A DNA stretch of 64,000 nt from UKL13-2 sp031414695. Lineage in GTDB: Bacteria > Pseudomonadota > Gammaproteobacteria > Burkholderiales > Usitatibacteraceae. The DNA lies in the NCBI GenBank assembly GCA_031414695.1, contig JANNWG010000029.1:1-64000 (forward strand), given 5' to 3'. How positions within the stretch are numbered: position 1 is the first letter of the stretch; every line of letters begins with the position of its first letter. The translations under genes were made by a program, and so were the position numbers. Below, piece by piece: positions 18,101 to 26,135 of this stretch. The notes under the pieces are model-generated. The model had not been told where the DNA came from. It worked only from the letters and a program-made list of their open reading frames with translations, and did not search any database.

Positions 18101-19164
18101 GGTGAGATTGTTTTCGTAATAGGCATGTTGATATTGACGATATAGCGATCATCTTTCACTTCCGCGCGCAGCCCCGCTTCAGCATCGAAGTGTAACTGCA
18201 AGCGCTCTTTGATGTTGGCAATCGCCATGCGGTTACCTGAGACGTGTGTGGATTGGCTGTGGTACGGATTGGTGAGGGTGATGTTTAATTGTTTGCCGCT
18301 TGATTTAATGACGATACTCAACACGCCAAGCCCTTGTTGCGGCTCGATGCCGTGATAGACCGCGTTTTCAATTAGCGGCTGCAAGATGAGTGGTGGCACC
18401 ATGGCGTTGGCGGGCATTTCATGAATTTGCCAATCGACTTTTAATCTATCGCCCAGTCTGATTTGCTCGATATTTAAATACTGTCGGCATAGCGCCACTT
18501 CATCGGCCAATGGCTGAAGCTTGCGGTTATCGGCCATCAGCACGCGAAATAATTCTGCCATGTCTTCTAGCATACGCTCGGCGCGCTTAGGCTCATCGCG
18601 TATCAACGAGAGCACAGCGTTGATGGTGTTAAATAAAAAATGCGGTCGTATGCGCGCCTGCAATGCCTGCAAGCGCGCCTCGGTAAGCGCGGGGGCAAGC
18701 GAGCGCGCGCGAAGGTCAAAGTAAAACAACACGATCCCGGTCGCCAAGATAAAAAACAAGCCAAATTGTAGCGGCGCAATGCCATTACCTATCGGTATTA
18801 ACGGCAGTAATGCAAGATACAAATACCAAAACACTAGCCCTACAGCGGATTCCAAGACAAATATGGCTGCAACACCCCACCAATAGGTGAGTTTGCTAAA
18901 TAGAGGCTTGGCCACACAACTTGCGACTAACGACAAAATAATCGCCGGCTGCGCGACTATCGAGATCAATAAAAATTGTCGCAACAGCGCAGTAATATCA
19001 CCCGTAATATCGGCTCTGACTAGCGCCGCCGCAAACACCAGCGCATTCACAATTACCAGTAGGCGCAGCATCACGCCGAGATTACAAAAATCCGGCAAAT
19101 GCGGCGTATAGCCAACTTGGCTATGGTGCAGCGGGGTAGAAGGTGGGTGCTCGTTTATACTCAT
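18097..19164 (-). CDS. AlgZ/FimS-type sensor histidine kinase (LytS family)
   Basis: A 355-residue kinase with four to five N-terminal transmembrane helices, then the His_kinase domain (QARIRPHFLFNTINAVLSL, His175) and a GHKL ATPase domain with N box LIENAVYHGIEP and a shortened G2 region (RMAIANIKERLQLHF). There is no separate periplasmic sensor, as in AlgZ/FimS. In relatives this pair influences twitching motility and envelope polysaccharide. It is translationally coupled to the regulator and divergent from argH, 42 bp away. Confidence 0.9.
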   Translation of the reverse strand: MSINEHPPSTPLHHSQVGYTPHLPDFCNLGVMLRLLVIVNALVFAAALVRADITGDITALLRQFLLISIVAQPAIILSLVASCVAKPLFSKLTYWWGVAAIFVLESAVGLVFWYLYLALLPLIPIGNGIAPLQFGLFFILATGIVLFYFDLRARSLAPALTEARLQALQARIRPHFLFNTINAVLSLIRDEPKRAERMLEDMAELFRVLMADNRKLQPLADEVALCRQYLNIEQIRLGDRLKVDWQIHEMPANAMVPPLILQPLIENAVYHGIEPQQGLGVLSIVIKSSGKQLNITLTNPYHSQSTHVSGNRMAIANIKERLQLHFDAEAGLRAEVKDDRYIVNINMPITKTISP

Positions 19165-19206
19165 CGTGGTTATTTTTTTAATTTTGCATTGCCAATATTA
19201 CGATAT

Positions 19207-20631
19207 ATGTCACTACCACACGATAAATCTACATGCCCCACAAGCTTAACGGAGGGCGCAGCTTGGTCTGGCCGTTTTTCAGAGCCAGTGACCGAGCTGG
19301 TGAAACGTTTTACGGCTTCCGTTACATTCGATAAACGCTTAGCGGCAGTCGATATTCAAGGCTCGCTCGCCCACGCTGAGATGTTGTGCCATGTGGGCGT
19401 GCTAACTTCCGCCGATGTGGCGGATATCAAGCGCGGTATGGCGATGATTACGGATGAAATTAGCCGCGGTGACTTTGTGTGGGATTTAGCGCGCGAAGAT
19501 GTGCATATGAATATCGAGTCGCGCCTCATTGCGCTGATCGGTGAGGCCGGTAAGCGGTTGCACACAGGGCGCTCACGCAATGACCAAGTGGCGACCGATA
19601 TTCGTCTTTGGCTGCGCGGTGAGATTGATTTATTAGTCTCCCTTTTGCGCGAAATGCAGCGCGCATTAGTAACTATGGCGGAACAACATCACAGTACCAT
19701 CATGCCAGGCTTCACCCATTTGCAAGTGGCACAGCCGGTCACCTTTGGGCATCACTTAATGGCGTATGTGGAAATGTTCGCGCGTGATGAAGCCAGGCTT
19801 CGTGATTGCCGCGCCCGCGTGAATCGTTGTCCACTCGGTGCGGCGGCATTGGCAGGTACGAGCTACCCAATTGATCGTGAAATGGTCGCCCGCACGTTAG
19901 GCTTTGATGGCGTTTGTGAAAACTCCCTCGATGCCGTGAGTGACCGTGATTTTGCGATTGAATTTGTAAGCGCCGCGGCCATCATCATGACGCACTTATC
20001 GCGCTTCTCGGAAGAGCTAATCATTTGGATGAGCCAAAGTGTGGCCTTCATTGATCTGCCGGACAGATTTTGCTATTCGTCATCGATCATGCCGCAGAAA
20101 AAAAATCCTGATGTGCCAGAGCTGGTACGCGGTAAAACGGGGCGCGTGAATGGACATTTGGTGGCACTACTCACGCTCATGAAAGGCCAGCCGCTCGCCT
20201 ACAATAAAGATAATCAAGAAGACAAAGAGCCGCTATTTGATACCGTCGATACGTTGCGTGATTCGCTCACCATCATGGCGGACCTTGCCGCCAATATTGT
20301 GGTGAAAAAAGACAATATGCGTCTCGCAGTGATGAAAGGCTTTGCTACTGCCACTGATCTCGCCGACTATTTAGTTAAAAAAGGCATGGCGTTTCGCGAT
20401 GCACATGAAGCGGTAGCCACCGCCGTGCGTATTGCGGGCGAATCAAAACGTGGCTTGGAGCAATTGTCACTCGCTGAGCTACAGCAATTCTCCCCACTCA
20501 TCGCAGATGATGTTTATCACCTACTCACGCCGGAGGGCTCGGCGGCACTGCGCGACCACATCGGCGGCACGGCGCCCGCACAAGTGGCAGCCGCAATTGC
20601 GCGCGCTCGATTGCGACTCAACGACGCCTAA
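19207..20631 (+). CDS. argH: Argininosuccinate lyase
   Basis: The 474-residue enzyme cleaves argininosuccinate to arginine and fumarate in the last step of arginine synthesis. Signatures include AWSGRFSEPVTELVKRF, HTGRSRNDQVATD, the TFGHHLMAY and SSIMPQKKNPDVPELVRGK active-site loop with the catalytic serine. The ATG at 19207 matches the usual N-terminus; an in-frame ATG at 19099 would add an atypical 36-residue extension overlapping the kinase gene. It is divergent from the AlgZ-like kinase, a conserved neighbourhood in gamma- and betaproteobacteria. Confidence 0.97.
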   Translation: MSLPHDKSTCPTSLTEGAAWSGRFSEPVTELVKRFTASVTFDKRLAAVDIQGSLAHAEMLCHVGVLTSADVADIKRGMAMITDEISRGDFVWDLAREDVHMNIESRLIALIGEAGKRLHTGRSRNDQVATDIRLWLRGEIDLLVSLLREMQRALVTMAEQHHSTIMPGFTHLQVAQPVTFGHHLMAYVEMFARDEARLRDCRARVNRCPLGAAALAGTSYPIDREMVARTLGFDGVCENSLDAVSDRDFAIEFVSAAAIIMTHLSRFSEELIIWMSQSVAFIDLPDRFCYSSSIMPQKKNPDVPELVRGKTGRVNGHLVALLTLMKGQPLAYNKDNQEDKEPLFDTVDTLRDSLTIMADLAANIVVKKDNMRLAVMKGFATATDLADYLVKKGMAFRDAHEAVATAVRIAGESKRGLEQLSLAELQQFSPLIADDVYHLLTPEGSAALRDHIGGTAPAQVAAAIARARLRLNDA

Positions 20632-20726
20632 CCCTAATTTAGGGCACGCTAAGCAGCACGATTTTTATTTATGTCTAAATACGCGTAACGTAGGAATTTG
20701 TTCACAACACATTGCAGCAAATTTCT

Positions 20727-21206
20727 ATGTGGCGTTTATTGATGTGGCGTTTTTTGGCAAATCGATTTACCGATCCAGCCTCGCGCGCACCTACACAGGC
20801 GACGCCGCTGCTTATTGTGTGTTTGTTATTGTGTATTAGTCCAACAGCGAATCTAGCAGCGAATCCAGCTGCGGCGCAGCGCCATAAAACTAGCACCCTC
20901 GTAACTAGTCATATCGCCGCTATGCCGCAATCGTTCACTGCCAACGCTATTCACCACACGATGCTGACCTCTATTGTCACCAACGAGCCGCTATTGCAAG
21001 AGCGCACTTTTACGCAACTTGAATACATCGGCAATAAGACCGCGCCCTACGCGTGCAAAAACGATGGCGCGTTTGTTTGTTACGATTATCAGCGCGGCCA
21101 ATCGGTTGTGCCCTTTACGCGCCTATTCCTGCCCGATTTGCCGGGCATGAAAAAAGAAGGCATGACAATAAAACGCGATAAGGTATTGGTGCGGTATAGT
21201 TTTTAA
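20727..21206 (+). CDS. Hypothetical secreted protein
   Basis: A 159-residue protein I do not recognise. It has a basic N-terminus, a hydrophobic segment (TPLLIVCLLLCISPTANLAA) that looks like a signal peptide, and a soluble part with two cysteines (YACKNDGAFVCYDYQRG) that could form a disulfide in the periplasm. The C-terminal half (YDYQRGQSVVPFTRLFLPDL) looks folded rather than random. The ATG at 20727 is preferred over an in-frame TTG at 20712. It follows argH by about 95 bp; no functional link is evident. Confidence 0.6.
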   Translation: MWRLLMWRFLANRFTDPASRAPTQATPLLIVCLLLCISPTANLAANPAAAQRHKTSTLVTSHIAAMPQSFTANAIHHTMLTSIVTNEPLLQERTFTQLEYIGNKTAPYACKNDGAFVCYDYQRGQSVVPFTRLFLPDLPGMKKEGMTIKRDKVLVRYSF

Positions 21207-21270
21207 AGACCGCCTATTGGCGGGCGTGCCGGGCTTGCAGGCATATATGGTATTGGTAAGGTGGGCAGCA
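21207..21270. repeat. REP-like palindromic repeat, copy A
   Basis: The segment starts just behind the upstream stop with CCGCC-TATT-GGCGG, a perfect five-pair hairpin, followed by GCAGGCATATATGG, shared with copy B at 22972. It belongs to the dispersed family also seen at 26084, 36690, 47881, 51027 and 54370. Confidence 0.6.
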
Positions 21271-21428
21271 TTTTTGCTCACGCGTAACATGCTCATGGAC
21301 AACGGTAGTTTTTTCAGCGCTTGTATTACATAGTGTGTGACTAGAATGCATGGTAATTTGGTCAACCACACAAGGCGCACGTGACAGGATTGCATTTGCA
21401 GCTAATCGCGTAATTGAATTTGATTTTT

Positions 21429-21503
21429 ATGGGCACTAGTTATATTCGATCAAATGACTCTGCTGGAAAACGTGAATCTGTTATTGTTTTTTTACACGGT
21501 TAA
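21429..21503 (+). pseudogene. N-terminal fragment resembling an alpha/beta hydrolase
   Basis: A 24-codon reading frame gives MGTSYIRSNDSAGKRESVIV followed by FLHG and a stop. VIVFLHG is the first core strand and oxyanion-loop start of many alpha/beta hydrolases, but nothing downstream continues the fold. It may be the leftover 5' end of a gene cut when the cassette islet was acquired. The match is short, so chance is possible. Confidence 0.3.
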
Positions 21504-21557
21504 ATGATGAAGCTGTTTGATTATATACAAGTGCTTTTTTTGATTTTTCACCAGAAT

Positions 21558-21614
21558 GTTAGGGCGCTACGTGAAATGTTTTGCGGATGTGATGCGCCCT
21601 AGATTCAGTTAGCT
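21558..21614 (+). other. attI-like recombination site
   Basis: Directly before the first cassette the sequence carries TAGGGCGC...GCGCCCTA (perfect 8-bp inverted repeat, 21560-21567 and 21594-21601) and ends GCGCCCTAGATTCAG|TTAGCT. From memory, the end of attI1 of class 1 integrons reads CGCCCTAAAACAAAG|TTAGG, so the core and the strand before it are alike. It lacks an attC-type upstream RYYYAAC box, which favours attI over attC. No integrase gene is found within the 21-kb upstream part of this window in either orientation. Confidence 0.4.
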
Positions 21615-21622
21615 CTCACCAC

Positions 21623-22063
21623 ATGGCCTTTGGCGACGCAGCGTTCTCGGGAAGTCGGTTCGTGTTCTGGTGCCTAGCGCCGCTGCTGGTGCTGTGCGGC
21701 ATCGGTGTCCCGCTCATGCTCACTGATTGGAACTTCACCAAGGTGGTCGTCATGGTGGGTTGGTCGTCGTTCTGCCTGTTAGCCGTGCCGGCGCTGTATG
21801 ACGCAAAGCGCTTTTGGTGGGCCGCACGTGGCCTCACGCTCATCATCTTCGTGTGCTACGCGAGCTACCTAGTTTATGAGTTCTTCTTTACCAGCAAGTC
21901 TTTTGTGCCCACGCGGCGCAGTGAGTCGTCGCCGTGGAACAGCGTTCTAGGTTTCCTCATCATCGGGTTGCCAGCGCTCTGGTACACACTCTTTGGCCGG
22001 TTCTCGTTGCGTCCTTCACCTGAGCATGAAGACAATGCGCGCGGTGACGACAGTGAGAGCTAA
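21623..22063 (+). CDS. Integron cassette 1: membrane protein of unknown function
   Basis: A 146-residue protein with four hydrophobic helices (for example FVFWCLAPLLVLCGIGVPLM, VVMVGWSSFCLLAVPALY and VLGFLIIGLPALWYTLF) and a charged C-terminal tail rich in Asp, Glu and Ser. I do not recognise a family. The cassette boundaries support it as a real gene: it starts nine bases after the cassette core TTAGCT and its stop codon lies within the attC R'' box, which is the tight packing typical of integron cassettes. Base use looks GC-richer than the neighbouring intergenic DNA. Confidence 0.75.
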   Translation: MAFGDAAFSGSRFVFWCLAPLLVLCGIGVPLMLTDWNFTKVVVMVGWSSFCLLAVPALYDAKRFWWAARGLTLIIFVCYASYLVYEFFFTSKSFVPTRRSESSPWNSVLGFLIIGLPALWYTLFGRFSLRPSPEHEDNARGDDSES

Positions 22064-22123
22064 CCCCTCCATCGAGCGGCGGCAAAAAGGCTGCACTTTT
22101 TTCCGCTGCTTATGTCAAACGTT
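22058..22123 (+). other. attC site of cassette 1 (interrupted in its R' box)
   Basis: The R'' box AGCTAAC (22058-22064) is the exact complement of the cassette start GTTAGCT (21608-21614), as expected for one cassette's own attC. It is followed by CCCCTCCATCGAGCGGC, a familiar attC left part, and TGCTTATGTCAAACGTT on the right. The R' box is split: GTT at 22121-22123, then a 157-bp insert, then GTTAGGC at 22281-22287. Confidence 0.75.
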
Positions 22124-22280
22124 GAAGCTGTACAAAAACCTTTTTTGAAAAATTCTAGAATATCGCTCATGAAATTGATCTCTCAGAATCGCATACATGG
22201 CACTATTTTGTTCTTAGGAATGACAAACGTACTACCATATTTGCCCTCCAGATTGCATCGAGGGGTTTTTCTACAGCTTC
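22124..22280. mobile_element. MITE-like element inserted in attC, copy 1
   Basis: A 157-bp sequence bounded by terminal inverted repeats GAAGCTGTACAAAAACC (22124-22140) and GGTTTTTCTACAGCTTC (22264-22280), matching at 16 of 17 positions. It is flanked on both sides by GTT, which may be a 3-bp target duplication. It has no reading frame of useful size, so any transposition would need an enzyme in trans. A second copy differing at about a dozen positions lies at 22646-22803. Confidence 0.75.
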
Positions 22281-22292
22281 GTTAGGCTGCAA

Positions 22293-22598
22293 ATGAAGAC
22301 GGTAATAGTTTATGGGTTTCGAGGTCGATTCAATGGAAAGCCCGAACACGAATACAAATGCCCAGTTATTGGCGAACAGCACGACTGCATGCTATTTATG
22401 GCGCAGGACAGCGAAGAGCTCAATTTTGAAGGTGCGATAAACGAAGGTTTAAGGTACGGGTTTTGTGAACTTGAAGAGTTGCGAGGAAATCCACTGAAAG
22501 TGGAGGTTCTCAATACTGAAAGCTTCAGGGGATTTTCTGGTTTTTATGAAGAAGCACTCGAAGAAGGTAGTTCACTTGTTTACTATCCAAACGCCTAA
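22293..22598 (+). CDS. Integron cassette 2: hypothetical protein
   Basis: A 101-residue acidic soluble protein (MKTVIVYGFRGRFNGKPEHE at the start, GFYEEALEEGSSLVYY near the end) with no family I recognise. It begins five bases after the cassette core TTAGGC and its stop codon is inside the attC R'' box, matching cassette organisation. Because it sits immediately behind the first MITE-like insert, any promoter reading into it from cassette 1 has to cross that element. Confidence 0.75.
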   Translation: MKTVIVYGFRGRFNGKPEHEYKCPVIGEQHDCMLFMAQDSEELNFEGAINEGLRYGFCELEELRGNPLKVEVLNTESFRGFSGFYEEALEEGSSLVYYPNA

Positions 22599-22645
22599 CA
22601 ATTCGCCCAAGGCGGATGCCTTCGGCTCCGCTTGGCTTCAACGTT
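22593..22645 (+). other. attC site of cassette 2 (interrupted in its R' box)
   Basis: R'' is GCCTAAC (22593-22599), exactly complementary to the cassette start GTTAGGC at 22281-22287. The stem reads AATTCGCCCAAGGCGGATGC then CTTCGGCTCCGCTTGG, a classical short attC with imperfect arms, ending CTTCAACGTT. The site then meets the second 158-bp insert and resumes as GTAAGGC at 22804-22810. Confidence 0.82.
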
Positions 22646-22803
22646 GAAGCTGTACAAAAACCCTTTTTGAAAAACTCTAGAATATCGCTCATGAAATTGA
22701 TCTCTCAAAATCGCATACAAGGCATTATTTTGTGCTTTGGAATGACAAACCTATCACCATAATTGCCCTCCACGATTGCATCGAGGGGTTTTTCTACAGC
22801 TTC
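22646..22803. mobile_element. MITE-like element inserted in attC, copy 2
   Basis: This 158-bp copy has the same terminal inverted repeats as copy 1 and is inserted at the same point of a different attC site, between GTT (22643-22645) and GTA (22804-22806). About 12 substitutions and one single-base indel separate the copies, so they are not a recent duplication of one another. Confidence 0.75.
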
Positions 22804-22971
22804 GTAAGGCGTTTTTGATCCGCATGAATCTCTGCATTGCACATTGCGTGTATAGGGTGGACAGGCCGCGTTTTCCAAATTCAACGTTTTAATCGTAACT
22901 CGTAACCCGATCACAAACCTGCGCGAGACACGTGGGCAAAAATTCTGCCTACCCTACACTGGCTTTTAACA

Positions 22972-23034
22972 ATCGCCTATTGGCGGGCATTTTCAGGCAT
23001 ATATGCTCTAAAATAGCCGTAAATGCTGGTGTTT
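22972..23034. repeat. REP-like palindromic repeat, copy B
   Basis: CGCCTATTGGCGGGCATTTT is followed by CAGGCATATATGC and TGCTGGTGTTTT, sharing the first part with copy A and the last part with copies E and G. It overlaps the upstream region of ppc. The 160 bp before it (22811-22971) contain no gene or site I can support. Confidence 0.6.
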
Positions 23035-23136
23035 TCTTATTTTTTTCATGCGCCCAGCATGTTTAGCCTTTGCTTCGTTTACAATTTGTGCGCCGCACAA
23101 AATCTTAACGACGCACTTCATCTCAAAGGCGCTAAC

Positions 23137-25893
23137 GTGAACGCAACTGCAAACTCCACCCCCATCGATCCGCTACGCGAAGAAACACGCTTTTTAGGTC
23201 GCTTACTTGGCAGTGTGATTCGTGAAACACAGGGTGAATCGGCATTTGCAACCATTGAGGCGGTGCGCCATGCGGCGATTGATTTTCGTCGTGCTGCAGA
23301 TGACATTTCAGCCACTGCGGCGAGATCAAAATTGGATGATTTATTAAATCCATTATCGGTCGATGACACGCTGTCTATTGTTCGAGCGTTTAGTTATTTT
23401 TTGCTACTGGCTAATTTAGCGGAAGACCGCGCATTAGCACTTGCAGCGGCATCAACAGCTTCTGACCATCGTCAAAGCATCGGCGACGCTATTGCCAGTG
23501 TAAAAAAAGCCGGTGCGACTTCACACCAACTAGATGCTTGGCTCTCACAGGCAAAGGTAGCACCGGTGCTAACCGCGCATCCAACAGAAGTTAAACGTCG
23601 CGTTATTTTGGATACCGAACGGGCGATGAGCGAGCTACTGGCGGCGCGCATCAATGCACGAGATGCGCATACGCAAGCAGATATTGAGATGCGCCTCAGG
23701 GGGCGCGTGTTGCAGCTTTGGCAAACGGCGATGTTGCGTTTAACGCGCTTACGTGTGGTCGATGAAATTGAAAATGCGCTGGTGTTTTATCGACGCACTT
23801 TTTTAACTGTCGTGCCGCAGCTCAATCGCAAACTCGCAAAATTATTAGACAGTAATATCGCCACCCACAATGTGCTCGAAATTGGCTCCTGGATTGGCGG
23901 CGACCGTGACGGTAACCCATTCGTGACGGCGGAAGTATTGAAAACGGCCATCATGAAACAAAGTGCGGTCGCGTTTGAATATTATCTAAACGCGGTGCAT
24001 TTGTTAGGCGCGGAATTATCGCTTTCTAAACGTCTTGCCAATACCAGTGATTCACTTAATTCGCTTGCTGCAAAGGCGGCGGACCCATCGCCCTATCGTG
24101 ATGATGAACCGTATCGACAAGCGCTCGTCGGCGTTTACGCACGCCTCTACGCCACCGCTAAAACGTTGGCTAATTACGCGTCCCCACGTACGCCTGAAAC
24201 CAACTTAGCGCCCTATGCGAATGTGGATGCTTTCTTGGTGGATTTGGATGTGATTGACGCCTCACTTCGTGAGCACGGCTCAGCGTTATTAGCCGAGGGC
24301 GCGTTAGCTGATTTACGATCAAGCGTGGCAGGATTTGGCTTTCATTTGGCGGTGCTGGATTTACGCCAAAACAGTGATGTACATGAAGTTGTTGTCGCTG
24401 AGTTATTGCGCGTTGCGGGCGTGGCGGATGATTATTTGACGCTCGATGAAACGGCCCGCGTGGCGCTACTCACCCACGAGCTAACGCACGCGCGGCTACT
24501 CGCGACAAGCTTTACCAGTTATAGCGAAATTACCCAGTCTGAATTAGCTATCATCCACGCTGCTGCTGACGCGCACCGCATATTTGGCGCGCGCGTAATT
24601 CAGCAATATGTGATTTCTAAAGCGCAATCCTTTAGTGATTTATTAGAGGTCGCCATATTGCTAAAAGAAGTTGGCCTGTATCGCCCAGCCGCCGCGCCAA
24701 ACACAATGCCGACATTAGCGATTCGCATCGTGCCACTGTTTGAAACCATTGATGATTTACAACGCGCTGACGCCATCATGTTGCGCGCCTATCAACACAG
24801 CATTTACCGTGCGGCGTTGCGCGGGCAGGGTGACCTGCAAGAAATTATGTTGGGCTACTCGGATAGCAATAAAGATGGTGGCTTTGTCACTGCGAATTGG
24901 GCGCTTTACTGCGCGCAACAGCGTTTAGCCGCGCTGCATCGAATACATGGTTTGGCAATGCGTTTATTTCATGGACGAGGTGGCAGCGTTGGTCGTGGTG
25001 GTGGGCCGAGTTTTGCGGCGATATTGGCGCAACCTGATGGCACCCTCGATCAAGGTTTTAGACTCACCGAACAAGGCGAAATTATCGCGGCTAAATATGC
25101 TGATCCAACATTAGGCGCACAAAATTTAGAAGGCTTGGTCGCAGCCGCGCTGCATAAGGCATTTGTAACGCCCACGGCAAAGGCGGATGATGCAGCGTTT
25201 GGCGCGGTGATGGAAACACTTTCGCAATTGGCATTTACGGGCTATCGCAAATTGGTTTACGACACTCCAGGCTTCGTGGATTATTTTCGTGCGGCCACAC
25301 CGATTGCCGAAATCGCTGAGCTCAATATTGGTAGCCGCCCCGCATCGCGTAAAGCCTCACACCGCATCGAAGATTTGCGTGCCATTCCGTGGGTATTTAG
25401 CTGGAGCCAATGCCGCTTAGCCATTCCTGGTTGGTACGGGTTTGGTTATGCGGTTGCTGAATATTTAAATCACGCCAATCGAGACACACGACTTGCTCAG
25501 CTGCAATCAATGGCGCGCGATTGGCCGTTTTTTTCTGCCCTGTTATCGAATATGGAAATGGTGCTGACGAAAACAGATTTGTCCATTGCCTCACGCTACG
25601 CCGAGCTAGTGACTGATGCCACATTACGCGACACTATTTTTAGTGAAATCACCAACGAATATCAGCGCACCCTTGCCGCGATTCAGCTCATCACTGGCGA
25701 CGAAACATTGCTCGCTGATTCACCCGCGCTCGCGCAATCAATCAAACGCCGCATGCCCTATCTCGACCCGCTGAATCATCATCAAATCACACTGCTGCGG
25801 CGTTTTCGTGCGGGCGACAATGAAGCGAAAACCAAGCGCGCGATACATTTGACGATTAACGGGCTGGCGGCGGGGCTGCGGAATTCAGGTTAG
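23137..25893 (+). CDS. ppc: Phosphoenolpyruvate carboxylase
   Basis: The enzyme carboxylates PEP to oxaloacetate, refilling the citric acid cycle. Motifs are LTAHPTEVKRR with the catalytic His, IGGDRDGNPFVTAEV, LGYSDSNKDGGFVTANWALY and FHGRGGSVGRGGGP. From the GTG at 23137, with AAAGGCG upstream, the protein has 918 residues, close to family size. In-frame ATGs at 23023 and 23059 would add an unusual hydrophobic N-terminus, so I prefer the GTG, though not firmly. The gene stands alone between the cassette islet and a repeat-rich gap. Confidence 0.95.
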   Translation: MNATANSTPIDPLREETRFLGRLLGSVIRETQGESAFATIEAVRHAAIDFRRAADDISATAARSKLDDLLNPLSVDDTLSIVRAFSYFLLLANLAEDRALALAAASTASDHRQSIGDAIASVKKAGATSHQLDAWLSQAKVAPVLTAHPTEVKRRVILDTERAMSELLAARINARDAHTQADIEMRLRGRVLQLWQTAMLRLTRLRVVDEIENALVFYRRTFLTVVPQLNRKLAKLLDSNIATHNVLEIGSWIGGDRDGNPFVTAEVLKTAIMKQSAVAFEYYLNAVHLLGAELSLSKRLANTSDSLNSLAAKAADPSPYRDDEPYRQALVGVYARLYATAKTLANYASPRTPETNLAPYANVDAFLVDLDVIDASLREHGSALLAEGALADLRSSVAGFGFHLAVLDLRQNSDVHEVVVAELLRVAGVADDYLTLDETARVALLTHELTHARLLATSFTSYSEITQSELAIIHAAADAHRIFGARVIQQYVISKAQSFSDLLEVAILLKEVGLYRPAAAPNTMPTLAIRIVPLFETIDDLQRADAIMLRAYQHSIYRAALRGQGDLQEIMLGYSDSNKDGGFVTANWALYCAQQRLAALHRIHGLAMRLFHGRGGSVGRGGGPSFAAILAQPDGTLDQGFRLTEQGEIIAAKYADPTLGAQNLEGLVAAALHKAFVTPTAKADDAAFGAVMETLSQLAFTGYRKLVYDTPGFVDYFRAATPIAEIAELNIGSRPASRKASHRIEDLRAIPWVFSWSQCRLAIPGWYGFGYAVAEYLNHANRDTRLAQLQSMARDWPFFSALLSNMEMVLTKTDLSIASRYAELVTDATLRDTIFSEITNEYQRTLAAIQLITGDETLLADSPALAQSIKRRMPYLDPLNHHQITLLRRFRAGDNEAKTKRAIHLTINGLAAGLRNSG

Positions 25894-25923
25894 GTATCTG
25901 GGAGCTTCTCATAACCTTAAATT

Positions 25924-26043
25924 CCGTTCGCCCTGATCCTTCGACAAGCTCAGGACAGGGTACGCTGCGCGTATCGAAGGGTTGTTCAAGTCCTATAAAT
26001 CAAGCACTTAAGAGTGTGTGCTTCGATACCTCAGCACGAACGG
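25924..26043. repeat. Dispersed repeat of the 'CCTTCGACAAGCTCAGG' type
   Basis: The left end CCGTTCGCCCTGATCCTTCG and the right end CTTCGATACCTCAGCACGAA plus CGG are imperfect inverted copies. CTTCGACAAGCTCAGGACAG is a sequence met very often between genes in environmental proteobacteria. It lies between convergent genes and can form a long hairpin, so it may also end transcription from both sides. Confidence 0.55.
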
Positions 26044-26083
26044 CAGGTTTTGAGAAATTCCCATTTCGCATAACACGAATAAA

Positions 26084-26132
26084 CACGGGCATTTTCAGCC
26101 ATTATTGCCGCTAAAGCCGCACCAGTATTGCA
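26084..26132. repeat. REP-like palindromic repeat, copy C (diverged)
   Basis: The segment ACACGGGCATTTTCAGCCAT and ATTGCCGCTAAAGCCGC shares its central part with copies B and F but has lost the TATTGGCG start. Assignment to the family is tentative. Confidence 0.4.
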
Positions 26133-26135
26133 CTT

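Noticed and set aside
21207..22971. Integron integrase gene near the cassettes
   Set aside because: No frame of integrase length or with the tyrosine recombinase R-H-R-Y pattern was seen on either strand.
23023..23136. N-terminal extension of ppc
   Set aside because: The added residues are hydrophobic and unlike other PEP carboxylases, and the segment overlaps a REP-like repeat end.
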